A stretch of 64,000 bases of DNA, from assembly GCF_000612505.1 (NCBI RefSeq), contig NZ_CP004078.1:3635252-3699251 (forward strand), in the 5' to 3' direction. This DNA comes from Paenibacillus sabinae T27. Its GTDB lineage: Bacteria; Bacillota; Bacilli; Paenibacillales; Paenibacillaceae. Positions 54,277 to 63,705 of this stretch are shown piece after piece. Each line of letters begins with the position of its first letter. The stretch's first letter is position 1. Below the pieces are notes generated by a model. That model worked only from the letters and a program-made list of their open reading frames with translations. It was not told the DNA's origin and did not search any database. Made by a program: the position numbers and the translations under genes.

Positions 54277-55605
54277 TTAATTCCGTGCAGTCGCGGAAAG
54301 CGTATCGTCGCTTAAAAGAAGGTTCACATTAACTGCGCCATACTTGCGCATCCGAATGGAGTAAATGTGGTCAACGCCAAATGATTTCATATATTCGGTA
54401 TACGAATCGACGAGGTCTTTGGGAAGCAGGGCCATAATAACACCGGCAAATCCGCCGCCATGTACCCGGCACGCCCCGGCGCCATTTTTCTTGATGAACA
54501 GTTCGGTAACGGCCAGGTACAGGGATACGCCCTGGGTTTCCGGGGTTAAATTGGAATAGACATTCTGCAACCATTTCCACGACGAGTTGCCGGATTCATT
54601 GACCAGCTTGAGAAATTCGTCCGGACGGCCCTCATCCAGCGCTTTAATCTGCTTATCCACCCGGTCGTTTTCCTCGAAAAAGTGCAGCGCTCTCAGAACG
54701 GCTCTGTCTCCTGCCTTTTCCCGGAGTTCCTGAAAACGGCTCAGCACATCAGCCGCGCTCAAATCGCCGAGAACCTGGGCCCCGAGCTCCTTCGCTACCG
54801 CTTTCATTTCCGAGGGAATTGAAGAATACTCCTGGCTTAGATCTGCATGATTTCCGCCTGTGGGCACAATCAGAAGCTTGTAGGCCTGGTTCACCGGCTC
54901 AAAATTCAAGTTTGTAATAACCGGGTGCTGCGCATCCTTAAAGTCTATCGAGATAAGTCCCCCGTGCCCGCAGGCGAGTTGGTCGAGCAGGCCGGATTGC
55001 TTGTCCCACTTGGTGTTCTCGGCGTATTGCCCGATTTTGGCGCAGGCTACAATATCCAGTTGATTGTCGTTGTAGAAGAAATTGAGGATCGCGCAGATCA
55101 GCATTTCAAAAGACGCCGACGAACTCACTCCGGCCGCGCTAATCACATCGCTCGTCAAACACACGTTGAAGCCGCCGATGGAATAGCCGTTTTTTTCAAA
55201 CCCATTCAGAATCCCTTCAACGAGAGTGTACGTTCCGGAAGCATTCGGGTTCTCTGCTCTACGGCCCAGATCGATCGTAAAATCTTCATTATAAGTGATG
55301 CTTCTGATGCTGACCTTGTTATCCCCGGTCTTTTCAGCAACGCCTATGCAGTCCATGTTGATGCTGGCCGCGATCACTTTGCCCAAATTATGGTCGGTAT
55401 GATTGCCGCTGATTTCACTACGGCCGGGCGAGCTAAACAGATAGACATCCGATCCGCCGAATCTTTGGCTATACTCATTGACTAAAGCGCTGTATCTTTC
55501 GGTTTGGCTGGAGAGCGCCTCTTGGCCATCCCCATAGAGTTCGGTCAGCCTGTCTCTGAACAACTCCGAATGGATCAACTGAAGCGTATCTGCAATGGAT
55601 GGCAT
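54277..55605 (-). CDS. Galactokinase-family GHMP kinase
   Basis: 442 residues, about 50 longer than typical GalK. GHMP motifs are present: motif I GRSEISGNHTDHNLGKV (variant of GRVNLIGEHTDYNDG), motif II SAAGVSSSASFEML (ATP loop) and motif III RVHGGGFAGVIMA. ENTKWDKQSGLLDQLACG carries the catalytic-Asp region. The altered motif I (ISGNH for IGEH) is seen in a subset annotated as galactokinases in Firmicutes. It would phosphorylate galactose or a related sugar at C1. No other Leloir genes are adjacent. AGGAGG precedes the ATG. Confidence 0.85.
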   Translation of the reverse strand: MPSIADTLQLIHSELFRDRLTELYGDGQEALSSQTERYSALVNEYSQRFGGSDVYLFSSPGRSEISGNHTDHNLGKVIAASINMDCIGVAEKTGDNKVSIRSITYNEDFTIDLGRRAENPNASGTYTLVEGILNGFEKNGYSIGGFNVCLTSDVISAAGVSSSASFEMLICAILNFFYNDNQLDIVACAKIGQYAENTKWDKQSGLLDQLACGHGGLISIDFKDAQHPVITNLNFEPVNQAYKLLIVPTGGNHADLSQEYSSIPSEMKAVAKELGAQVLGDLSAADVLSRFQELREKAGDRAVLRALHFFEENDRVDKQIKALDEGRPDEFLKLVNESGNSSWKWLQNVYSNLTPETQGVSLYLAVTELFIKKNGAGACRVHGGGFAGVIMALLPKDLVDSYTEYMKSFGVDHIYSIRMRKYGAVNVNLLLSDDTLSATARN

Positions 55606-55750
55606 GTTACCGTTCCTCCTAAAGTTATTTTTCCGCTAAGGGCTTGAATCAAGATTGAACCTGACATAACTTAGGATAAGAATAACTCAGAATCGGGTGA
55701 AGTTACATGGAGAAACATTACTTTTGCATGGAATTAAATGACTATCCCGG

Positions 55751-56677
55751 TCAGTTGGAGCCGGCCTCAGCCGCACACCGTTCCAGGAATTGAAAAGCTT
55801 TATCTTTATTCACTGCACCCGCGGAAACCCCGGCAATCAGTTCGCCATGCTTCAAAGGCAGGGAAGACGCCAACTTGCTGTTCGTAAAATCAATTCCATA
55901 GGGATGCTCGGCTCCGTCCTTGTCGTTTAACGCTTTCCGGACATGACTATCTTTAGAGCCGGCACTAAACCACTTGGACAGCCGAGAATCATCCAGAAGC
56001 TCAAGTCCGCCTTGCTGGGCCAGCCAAGGTAGAGTATCTTTATCAAGGATCAGCACATCAGGCGTGCTCGCGGTCAATTCCGCAATGGCCTTTTGAACGT
56101 AGACCATGTCCCCGCCCCCGCCTTCCGAATTGGATGGAGGAATGTACAAGGTTGTAACCTCCACTCGGCGCCACTCGGGAAACGCCTTTAATATCGCCTC
56201 TTCCACAGGCTGTCCATTTCCCTCCAGATCATTCTCTGCCGTATAGTTGCCGATGAATATAATATTCAGATCGACCGGCGGGAGGCTGGCCTCTATTCTC
56301 TTCTTCTCCAGATAATTCTGCACACCGGCTACCCCGGCAATCAGAACCGCAACAATCGCAATGGTTACCAGCACGTGAGTCCTATACAGCCTAAAAAAAT
56401 CCTCCACCCTGCCGGCCGTGCCCGCAAATCTCCCCCATTTGGCCAGGCGCTTATTTTCGGCCTCCTGAACTTCGGTTCTGGCCCAGTCGTCCAGAATCAA
56501 GCGAAAAGCCTTCGTTTCATCTTCATAGGCCTGGGAGAGCCCGGAATCGGCAGTCTCGCTTGAAGATGCAGATTTTCTGCGCTTCAGCAGGAGGTCGAAC
56601 CGGCGGTTCACCTCTTCTTTGGTCACATCATCTGGCAGTCCCAAGAGCCTGTAAGCTTCTTTCACTTCATCCTTCAA
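55751..56677 (-). CDS. Membrane protein with degenerate J-domain and extracellular solute-binding-like domain
   Basis: 308 residues from TTG at 56677 (AAGGAG upstream). The N terminus (VKEAYRLLGLPDDVTKEEVNRRFDLLLKRRK) resembles a J-domain but lacks the HPD tripeptide, so it probably does not stimulate DnaK. One membrane helix is at about 112-132 (HVLVTIAIVAVLIAGVAGV). The outside part (VDLNIIFIGNYTAEN; DVLILDKDTLPWLAQQGGLELL; HPYGIDFTNSKLA) resembles the receptor fold of sugar-binding proteins. I know no named family with this layout. It stands alone upstream of the galactokinase gene. Confidence 0.7.
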   Translation of the reverse strand: MKDEVKEAYRLLGLPDDVTKEEVNRRFDLLLKRRKSASSSETADSGLSQAYEDETKAFRLILDDWARTEVQEAENKRLAKWGRFAGTAGRVEDFFRLYRTHVLVTIAIVAVLIAGVAGVQNYLEKKRIEASLPPVDLNIIFIGNYTAENDLEGNGQPVEEAILKAFPEWRRVEVTTLYIPPSNSEGGGGDMVYVQKAIAELTASTPDVLILDKDTLPWLAQQGGLELLDDSRLSKWFSAGSKDSHVRKALNDKDGAEHPYGIDFTNSKLASSLPLKHGELIAGVSAGAVNKDKAFQFLERCAAEAGSN

Positions 56678-56787
56678 GTCCGTTTCTCTCCTTTAACTAA
56701 CATGACCGCCCGCATCCCGCAAGCGGCCAAAGCTAAATCTCCACATTCTATTATTTTATCATAGATTTAATGCGTTTTCATGGTGAG

Positions 56788-57015
56788 CTAGAATAACCGG
56801 GACCAGTAACCAACCGTTAACAAGTAAATTCCAATCACCGAAAACAATACAGCAATGATCCGGGAAAAAATAAAATACGCTCGGGGCGGTTCCTTAACAG
56901 CCTTCCAGCCTTGGGTGACCTTCCAGAAATAATACGGCCGAATAGCCGCAAAAACCGCCATTCCCGTCCAAATCAATAAAAAGGCAGTATAAAACCAAAT
57001 AAAAGCGTATGGCAT
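56788..57015 (-). CDS. Small membrane protein (DUF6199-like)
   Basis: 75 residues from the ATG at 57015, ten bases after AAGGAG; a GTG at 57024 lies too close. It has two hydrophobic helices (AFIWFYTAFLLIWTGMAVFAAI; IIAVLFSVIGIYLLTVGYW) with a KVTQGWK loop between them, like small DUF6199 proteins. No function is known. Confidence 0.65.
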   Translation of the reverse strand: MPYAFIWFYTAFLLIWTGMAVFAAIRPYYFWKVTQGWKAVKEPPRAYFIFSRIIAVLFSVIGIYLLTVGYWSRLF

Positions 57016-57122
57016 TCCGTTCACTCTCCTTACATTGTTTGGATAAAGAGTCCTTCAAATCCTAAAAACAAGCTTAAATCCTTTGGGAGATCATGTAAAT
57101 GATTATCGGTCTGAAACAGCAA

Positions 57123-57170
57123 AAACCTCCTTCGCAGACATCTGACTAATCAGATACCGCAAAGGAGGGA
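57123..57170 (-). terminator. Terminator-like hairpin before the small membrane protein gene
   Basis: On the minus strand CTCCTTTGC..ATCTGA and TCAGAT..GCGAAGGAG form a long bulged stem followed by GTTTTTG. It would stop transcripts leaving the IS200-like element. Confidence 0.6.
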
Positions 57171-57239
57171 TAATAGGTTCTTATAATGAATCCTGTGCAG
57201 TACATTTAGGCACCCAGGATTCTTAGCTCTTGCTAAAAA

Positions 57240-57883
57240 TCAGCACCACCCGTCTAACGGGTGGTTTGCTCTGCGGCTATAAGCCTTTGTCACCGGCTAG
57301 CGTCTAAAGGCGCTGGCTTTCACTTTGTTCAAGCTACTATGCCTTTGCCTCTTTTGCTACCCCTGAAGGGGTGCCTGATTACCGGCTACCCCTTAAAGGG
57401 GTTTTCGTACTCTCTCACACTCAGTTTATCCAGCGCAATATCTCGTGACTTTCCTGCTCCTGGATATACTTTTTAATCGTTGCCTCGTTGAGTCCTACCG
57501 TGCTTACATAATATCCTTCCGCCCAAAAATGACGATTCCCATACTTGTACTTCAAATTTGCATGCTTATCAAAAATCATCAGCGCACTTTTCCCTTTCAG
57601 GTATCCCATAAAAATCGAGACGCTCATTTTCGGTAGAATACTTACCAGAATGTGAATATGATTCGGTATGAGGTGACCTTCGATAATCTCTACTCCTTTG
57701 TATCCGCACAGTAGCTTCAGAATATCGCGAATACTTTCCTTGTATTGATTGTAGATTACCTTTCGTCTATACTTTGGGGTGAATACGATATGGTATTTGC
57801 ACTTTCATTTGGTATGTGCCATACCGTCTCTGGCTTGTGCCACAAAAATCACCTTCTCCTTTCGTTAGACATAGTAGCTTGAA
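57240..57883 (-). mobile_element. IS200/IS605-family element (tnpA only)
   Basis: The element contains a broken tnpA and its usual 3' palindromes. ACCACCCGT-CTA-ACGGGTGGT (57246-57266) is a perfect hairpin, and ACCCCTGAAGGGGT and ACCCCTTAAAGGGGT hairpins follow near 57360-57400. TTCAAGCTACTATG (57328-57341) and CATAGTAGCTTGAA (57870-57883) form an exact 14-bp inverted pair flanking tnpA. Exact ends are not proven. Confidence 0.75.
57421..57843 (-). pseudogene. tnpA: IS200-type Y1 transposase tnpA with one in-frame stop
   Basis: The reading frame runs from GTG at 57843 (AAGGTGAT upstream) for 141 codons, but codon 13 is TGA (57805-57807). There HTK-stop-KCKYHIVFTPKYRR shows loss of the invariant Trp (HTKWKCKYH) by a single TGG-to-TGA change. 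The rest is intact, including the HUH motif NHIHILV (family usually DHIHMLV) and the tyrosine region GYYVSTVGLNEATIKKYI. The family performs peel-and-paste transposition with single-strand DNA. It is inactive unless the stop is read through. Confidence 0.85.
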
Positions 57884-57925
57884 CTGTACCTCTGTCAATA
57901 AAGTAGACACTTAGAATCGAGAAAA

Positions 57926-58830
57926 TTACGCTGCCTTGAGGAGAACACGCTCGTACTCATTGGGCGAGCAGAAGCCCACAGCTGAATGGATTCGTTTTCC
58001 ATTGTAGAAGCATGTGATGTACTCGAAAATCGCTTTTCGGGCCTGTTCTCGCGTCTTAAATTTATTCAGATAAATGAGTTCTTTCTTTAAAACACTATGA
58101 AAGGACTCGATGCAGGCGTTATCGTAACAGTTCCCTTTGCGGCTCATGCTTCCCTTCATCCCGTACGTGTCGAGGCGGGCTTGGTAGTCATGCGAAGCAT
58201 ATTGGCTGCCGCGGTCCGAGTGGTGAAGTACCTGGCCTTTAGGTGGACGCCGCTGCTGAACCGCGCGGTCAAGCGCCTGAATGACAAGTTCCTTGGTCAT
58301 CCGGCTGTCCATATAGAAGCCGACAATTTTGCGGCTGTACAGGTCCATGACGCTTGCCGAATAGAGCCAGCCCTCATCGGTGGCGATATAGGTAATATCC
58401 GAAACCCAGGTCTGGTTCGGTGCTGCTGGCTTGAATTTTCGGTCTAGTACGTTGTCAAATACAGGCAGATTATGGTTGGAATTCGTCGTTGCCTTGTGTT
58501 TTCGGACCGTACGCGACTTGAGTCCGAGTGCCTGCATGATTCACATCACGGTTTTTTCGGACACTGGAACCCCCTCTTTTCGGAGCACTTCCGTAATTTT
58601 GGGGCTCCCGTATAAACGGCGTGAATCTAGGAAGATTCGGCGAATGCGCCGTTCTAAATGCTTCCGGCGGTGTTCCCGTTTACTCGGTTTACGTCGTGTC
58701 CATTTATAGTAGCCGCTTCGTGAAACTTGAAACGCATCGCACATCTTCGAGACCCGGCACTTGAAGCGGTGATCATGAATAAAGGTATAGATCAGCGCCG
58801 GTCTTTGGCGAAGTAGTGCATCGCCTTTTT
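57926..58830 (-). pseudogene. IS3-family orfB transposase with one in-frame stop
   Basis: orfB is read after a -1 shift at the slippery A-AAA-AAG (58825-58831) in the end of orfA, giving a fused OrfAB. The N-terminal HTH_21-like part (CDAFQVSRSGYYKW) runs to SEKTVM, where a TGA (58541-58543) replaces the Arg codon usual at this point (TVMRIM). The same frame then continues IMQALGLKSRTV. The catalytic triad is intact: Asp in WVSDITY, Asp in HHSDRGSQYAS, Glu in NACIESFHSVLKKE. A single CGA-to-TGA change explains the break. Confidence 0.85.
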
Positions 58831-59088
58831 TAAAATCTCGTTCTCCTCTTCCAGATCGCGGATTCGTTTCTGCAAGTCTCGTGTAGCCTTGTCCTCCGAC
58901 TTCAACTGACCGCTGCCGGGAAAGGCTTGCTGACCGTCCTTCTTGTACTCGGCCATCCAACGGTACAGGGTGTTGTTGCTGATTCCCAATTCCCGGGCGA
59001 CCTGCGCCACCGGCTTGCCCTCTTCCTGAATCATCTGAACCGTCTGCAGTTTGAAGTCTTTGTCATACTTTTTATTCATGATTGACAC
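58792..59088 (-). CDS. IS3-family OrfA (HTH protein)
   Basis: 98 residues. The helix-turn-helix VAQVARELGISNNTLYRWMAEYK is followed by a leucine-zipper-like coiled coil (DLQKRIRDLEEENEILKKAM). It binds the element ends and, after -1 frameshifting, forms the N-terminal part of OrfAB. The slippery run lies 12 codons before its stop. The gene itself is intact. Confidence 0.88.
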   Translation of the reverse strand: MSIMNKKYDKDFKLQTVQMIQEEGKPVAQVARELGISNNTLYRWMAEYKKDGQQAFPGSGQLKSEDKATRDLQKRIRDLEEENEILKKAMHYFAKDRR

Positions 59089-59150
59089 CTCGAATTTTGA
59101 TGAGTTTATTCTATCGCATTCTCGGTTCTCGGTGTCTACTTTTTAGTCTA

Positions 59151-59307
59151 ACAGCAGTTTGGCATCCTTAATCCTCATTTCTTCTTATGTTGGATAATGT
59201 TCTTCAGCTATTGTGCCTGTCTACTCAATATTATAAGAATTGATCATTTTAATTCCTGCCATGAGAGTTACTTTATGCTGCAACATTTGTTACTAGATTA
59301 CATACAA
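59151..59307. other. Short flank between the IS3 element and the decayed glycosidase gene
   Basis: About 160 AT-rich bases. I see no gene or repeat here. Confidence 0.5.
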
Positions 59308-59344
59308 AAGAGAGACTGAGGGCTATGACCTCAGTCTCTCTTCT
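59308..59344 (-). terminator. Terminator of the glycosidase pseudogene
   Basis: AGAGAGACTGAGG and CCTCAGTCTCTCT are perfect 13-bp arms, followed by TTTTG on the minus strand. Confidence 0.88.
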
Positions 59345-59354
59345 ATACCATTTG

Positions 59355-61199
59355 CTATTGTGTCAGTGTAATATCGTCAATTTGGAGAGAATAAGTTGCG
59401 TTGGCATCGAAATAAAAACCGATATCCAATTGTCCGTTCGTAACTGTTACAGTCCTAGAAATCGTCTGATAGGCGCTGTTTGAGGAAATATCCGCATTGA
59501 TTTGCGTTCCACCGAAGCCGCTAAGCTCCATACGGGCTATATTGGGTGCTGCGCCGGTATTATTGGTCAACTTAACCGCAGCGCTGATGGTATAAGTTCC
59601 ATTAGGTACCGTTACAGCTTGATGGACGCTTTCTTTAAAAGGAATGGTGCCATTATAGAAATACAGCTTGTAGCTCCCGCTTTTTACATCGCTCGTATTG
59701 ACGCCATAGGAAGCTTCCTGTCCTGTCGGATGCCATTCTGTCCAATTCGCGATACTTCCGGTCTCGAATCCACCGTTAAGAATAGGTGTTCCATTATTCA
59801 ATTCAATATAGTCCAGATTGAATCCGCCGGTATCACCAGCATTTCTGGAAATGGTAATCAGGTTTAGTCCTTGTGCCAGCGTTACCGTCTTGTTCACCGT
59901 TCCCCATTGATCCCAATTCGTCATAGTCGGGAGAGAGAATGAGCCCGAGGAGAGCGTTGCATTGTTCACATTGCTAACCTTGTAACTTCCGGTACTTGCG
60001 CTGCCGGTAGCATTTGCATAACGGATGCCCAGATTATAGGTACCAGCCTTATCAGCATTCACACCAATAACGACATTCGCACCAGCTGTTTCTGCTCCCA
60101 GCCGGTCCACAAATCCTTCGCCCGAACGGCCCGTGTGGTCATTATTGAAATGAGCGCCTGCGCGGAACGTACCTACTTCGGCTTCGTACCGGTTGACGGT
60201 AGCATCCGATTTCTTCGGCGATATCCGGATCATACTTACATCATGCGGGTTCAGCGTGACGCTGTAACTTGTCTTCAGGCCCAGATCGGTGTGCTGCCAA
60301 ACATCATGAACATTGCCGCCACTACTTAGGCCCAGAATGCCGGCAAAATCAATTGACTGTGTCTTTGCGCTATCCGACCGGTTGAATAGGGCGACTACCC
60401 AATCCCCGTTTGCCGTTTGGCCGATCCAGCGTTCCGAATCCCGGCTGCCTGTATCCGGCTGTCCACTGACCGCAGGCTCAAACGGATTACCGTTATAGAA
60501 GATCGGCTTGCCTACGAACCCTTCCTGCTTGAGGCTGAGGATCTCAGGATTGGTATAGTAAGACAAATTGCTACCGATCGTATCATATTGGTCCGCAACA
60601 GCCAAAGGTGATCCTGCCATCGTGAATAAGGATACGGCAGTTCTCTTCTCATTATCGGCATAAGTACCGGTGAATCCGTGCATGCATGACTAGGCTGATC
60701 TCCATATCATCGCCGGCAGCCTCAGAGATCCATTGCAGCGCGGTAGCATATTCACCTTTTTGCTTGTATCATCCACAGCGGACTGCGCCACCCACAGCGG
60801 ATTATAATAGACCCCCATATCCAGGCCTTTTGAATTGGCATAATTGGCCCAATAGGACCAATCATGTGCCCATCCATCGTTATACTTCAGCAGATACCCG
60901 TTGGTGTTGGTAAGCGTGGAACCACCCAACCAGCCATCCGTTGTGACCATATTATAGCCGTACGGGAGCAGGGTGCTTGCTACCCAATCAACATTTGATT
61001 TCCATCTTGCCTCTGAAATCGGTGCATCCGTGGTATACGATTGTTCGTATGCGGTCCAGTACTGCGGATAAAGAGTCGTGCCCTTTCTAGTGCTTAAACT
61101 ATCCCTTGCAAATACCTGGCTTGGCAGAAACATTGCTATTAACAAAACTGTAAGACCTAGTGAAAAACCTGTCTTTATTTTGTTGCTTGTCTTCTTCAT
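59355..61199 (-). pseudogene. Secreted glycoside hydrolase, decayed (frameshifts and internal deletions)
   Basis: Start ATG at 61199 (AGGAGG upstream). The signal peptide is TGFSLGLTVLLIAMFLPSQVFA. An N-terminal TIM-barrel start (YPQYWTAYEQ, DMGVYYNPLWVAQSAVDD) stops making sense near 60745. A short piece in another frame then reads EYATALQWISEAAGDDMEIS, and from 60683 the first frame resumes (GFTGTYADNEKRTAVSLFTM). The middle of the barrel, including its catalytic acids, is therefore missing. The C terminus keeps CBM6/35-like (NRYEAEVGTFRAGAHFNN) and CBM4_9-like (ILNGGFETGSIANWTEWH) domains. Alpha-galactosidase-like ancestry is inferred. Confidence 0.8.
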
Positions 61200-61323
61200 T
61201 CTGCTCCTCCTCGTATTGTTCTGGTAATACCTGTCCCTTCCAATACCGATTATAGGCAATAAAAAGCTCTTTTCCTGCCAAGCACGTTACTTCCATATAA
61301 AAGATTTGTTACCTTTTTTTGAT

Positions 61324-62355
61324 TTAAATTCTGGCTTTAACGGAAGATTCTCGAACGATAAGCCGGTGAGGGACAATTTGTTTATGCATCTCACTGCTGC
61401 GATTACCTGGAAGCTTAAGGCTGCGGATTAATATTTGGGATGCGGTATAGCCTTGAAAATACATATCCATATCAATGCTGCTGATTGGAGGGCTTGACAG
61501 TTCCACCAGCTGGATATTGTTAAAGCTGACAAGCGCCAGATCGTCGGGTACCCTGTAGCCTAGTTCTTTAAGGCTCCGCAGCAAACCGAACGAAATCAGA
61601 TCATCCACGACAACAAGTGCTGTCGGACGTTCAGAAAGGCTCATATACGCCGACATCGCCCGGTAACCGCTATCCCTCAAGACCTGTCCTTCCAGCACCC
61701 AATCCGGACACACCCTAAGTTCACTTTCCCTCATCGCATTGCGGTACCCTTCCAGCCGGTCAGCGGAAACAATCAACTCCCTAGGACCGCTGATAAAGCC
61801 GATTCTTGTATGGCCCATAGAAATTAAATGCCTGGTGGCATCGTAAGCCGCTGTTACATTGTTCGTCTGGACAGAAAGAATATCATCATACTGGTTGCTC
61901 CGCCCAACAAGAACAAAGGGATACCCGCCCGTCTTCAAAAATTCGACCACAGCATCTTCTTTGCGGGAACACAGAAGAATCGCACCGTCGACCTGCCGCC
62001 CCCTCAAAAGTCGGGATACCGCTTCCTTTTCCTCTGTTTCATTTGCTCCGGAACTAATAATGACATCATAGCCCGAATCCCTGGCTTGCTTGACAATTCC
62101 GCGGATCATCTCTATGTAGAAGGAATTTGAGAACGATTCCTCCGAAATTTGCGGGAGGACCACACAGATGCTTCCAGTAGTTTTGGAGACCAGATTCTTC
62201 GCTACAAGGTTCGGCTGGAAGTTCATTTCCTCCATAACTCTCCTGACTCGTTTAACGGTTTCCTTAGGGGTTGCCGGATGGCCCGATAAGACCCTGGACA
62301 CAGTTGCGGAGGAGACACCGGCTCTTTTTGCCACATCCTTGATTTTGTAAACCAT
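61324..62355 (-). CDS. LacI-family transcriptional regulator
   Basis: 343 residues from the ATG at 62355 (AAGGTG seven bases upstream). The HTH is IKDVAKRAGVSSATVSRVLSG, followed by the hinge NLVAKNLVSKTTGSI. The effector domain has SRLLRGRQVDGAILL, GHTRIGFISG and ALVVVDDLISFGLLRSLKELG. It is the likely regulator of the neighbouring GH13 enzyme and sugar transporter genes, and perhaps once of the decayed glycosidase. It begins 23 bp downstream of the GH13 gene on the same strand. Confidence 0.93.
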   Translation of the reverse strand: MVYKIKDVAKRAGVSSATVSRVLSGHPATPKETVKRVRRVMEEMNFQPNLVAKNLVSKTTGSICVVLPQISEESFSNSFYIEMIRGIVKQARDSGYDVIISSGANETEEKEAVSRLLRGRQVDGAILLCSRKEDAVVEFLKTGGYPFVLVGRSNQYDDILSVQTNNVTAAYDATRHLISMGHTRIGFISGPRELIVSADRLEGYRNAMRESELRVCPDWVLEGQVLRDSGYRAMSAYMSLSERPTALVVVDDLISFGLLRSLKELGYRVPDDLALVSFNNIQLVELSSPPISSIDMDMYFQGYTASQILIRSLKLPGNRSSEMHKQIVPHRLIVRESSVKARI

Positions 62356-62378
62356 AATAGTCACCTTTAGTCCCTGGG

Positions 62379-63662
62379 CTAGGCTTCAAAAATAACAGGC
62401 CGTCCTTGAATGCGGATTCTGCCGGAATCCGCTTCAACAGATTGACCATCCAGCAAATTGAGATAATTTCCATTGGGAATTGAAACTTTAACATTGCTGA
62501 TTTCACTGTTTAACGGAAAAATACCGACCAGCAGTTGACCTTCCTGCTCATAAGTACCGACAACGGTCTCGCTGTTCCGACTTACCTCCAGGAAGTAATT
62601 CCCTTCAGCCACAATCTTTTTCTTCTTAATAGAATACAGACGCTGTAGCAGCAGGCTTATATCATAATTGGTGTTCCAATCTACTTTATCGTAATCAAAC
62701 AGGCTCGGGGCATGTTCATTTTCCCTTTCCTGCCCGGCGTAGATTAGCATAACTCCTTTTTGGAAATAGGCGAACGCCGTCCAGTTAATCAGATCACTTC
62801 GATTGCTGAATTTGAACTTTGCCCTTTCCTGATCGTGATTCTCCAGGTATCGGAGCTTGATATAATTTGCCGGATAGATGCAGTCCTGCAAATTCAGCGC
62901 ATCGACATAAGTACTAAGGGGGATCATGCCGGTTCTATATTTCGTTTTCAAATCTTCCACATCATAGTCGTAAGTGATATCGAATGCCTGATACACTTCA
63001 TTATCCGACAGCGCCGTGAAATTCCGGCTACGCAGATCCCGGACAAACTCTGGATAGACGGATTCCGCCAGCCAAATGCATCCGGGTCGGATCCTTTCAA
63101 CTGCCTCCCTCGCCTGAATCCAGAATTCTAGCGGTACCAGGGAAGCCACATCACAGCGAAATCCGTCGACAATCTCCGCCCACATGCATAGAGTCTCAAT
63201 TAGATAATCCCAGAGCCGCTTATTTCCGTAATCCAGATCCACCACATCTGACCAATCGCCCACTTTGTTTCCCCTGTTGCCGTCCTCCTGCTTATAAAAG
63301 AATTCTGGATGATGCTCCGTCAACCATGAATCCGGTGAGGTATGATTGTAGACCACATCAATCATGCATTTCATGTCCCGCTTGTGGATTTCCTCCACCA
63401 GATGGATAAACTCTTCTTTTGTGCCGTATTCAGGATTAACCTCCCGGTAATTCTGAATGGCATACGGAGAGCCCTGCCTGCCCTTTCTGCTCTCCTTTCC
63501 GATAGGGTGAATGGGCAGCAGCCACAGAATATCTGCTCCGAGTGCCTGGATGCGGTCTAGGTCTCCCTCGAGCGCCTGAAAGGTTCCTGCTTCCGTATGG
63601 TTTCTTACAAAAACTGAATAGATCACTTGATTTCTTAGAGCAATATCAGATTGACCAGCCAT
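62379..63662 (-). CDS. Glycoside hydrolase family 13 (alpha-amylase/alpha-glucosidase type)
   Basis: 427 residues from the ATG at 63662 (GGGGAG eight bases upstream). There is no signal peptide, so it acts in the cytoplasm. GH13 regions are IDVVYNHTSPDS, GFRCDVASLVP (nucleophile Asp), CIWLAESVYPE (acid/base Glu) and LRYLENHDQERA (third Asp). A C-terminal beta domain ends the protein. It probably cleaves alpha-glucosidic oligosaccharides imported by the adjacent ABC transporter. It lies 44 bp after the permease gene, forming an operon permease - GH13 - LacI. Confidence 0.92.
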   Translation of the reverse strand: MAGQSDIALRNQVIYSVFVRNHTEAGTFQALEGDLDRIQALGADILWLLPIHPIGKESRKGRQGSPYAIQNYREVNPEYGTKEEFIHLVEEIHKRDMKCMIDVVYNHTSPDSWLTEHHPEFFYKQEDGNRGNKVGDWSDVVDLDYGNKRLWDYLIETLCMWAEIVDGFRCDVASLVPLEFWIQAREAVERIRPGCIWLAESVYPEFVRDLRSRNFTALSDNEVYQAFDITYDYDVEDLKTKYRTGMIPLSTYVDALNLQDCIYPANYIKLRYLENHDQERAKFKFSNRSDLINWTAFAYFQKGVMLIYAGQERENEHAPSLFDYDKVDWNTNYDISLLLQRLYSIKKKKIVAEGNYFLEVSRNSETVVGTYEQEGQLLVGIFPLNSEISNVKVSIPNGNYLNLLDGQSVEADSGRIRIQGRPVIFEA

Positions 63663-63705
63663 AATTGCACTCCCCTTTATTCCGATTATTTTATTTTTCA
63701 ATAAA

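Larger units (their letters stand above)
57893..59150 (-). mobile_element. IS3-family insertion sequence
   Basis: About 1.26 kb. The ends match as imperfect inverted repeats: TGTCAATAAAGTAGACAC at 57893 and the reverse complement of 59132-59149, AGACTAAAAAGTAGACAC. Both continue with nAGAAnCGAGAA. It carries orfA and an orfB in the -1 frame with the IS3-type DDE catalytic residues. The left end is only 10 bp from the IS200 inverted repeat. No target duplication is obvious. Confidence 0.85.

Noticed and set aside
57240..57420. Small CRISPR-like array formed by repeated hairpins
   Set aside because: The repeats are different palindromes of an IS200-type end, not direct repeats with spacers.
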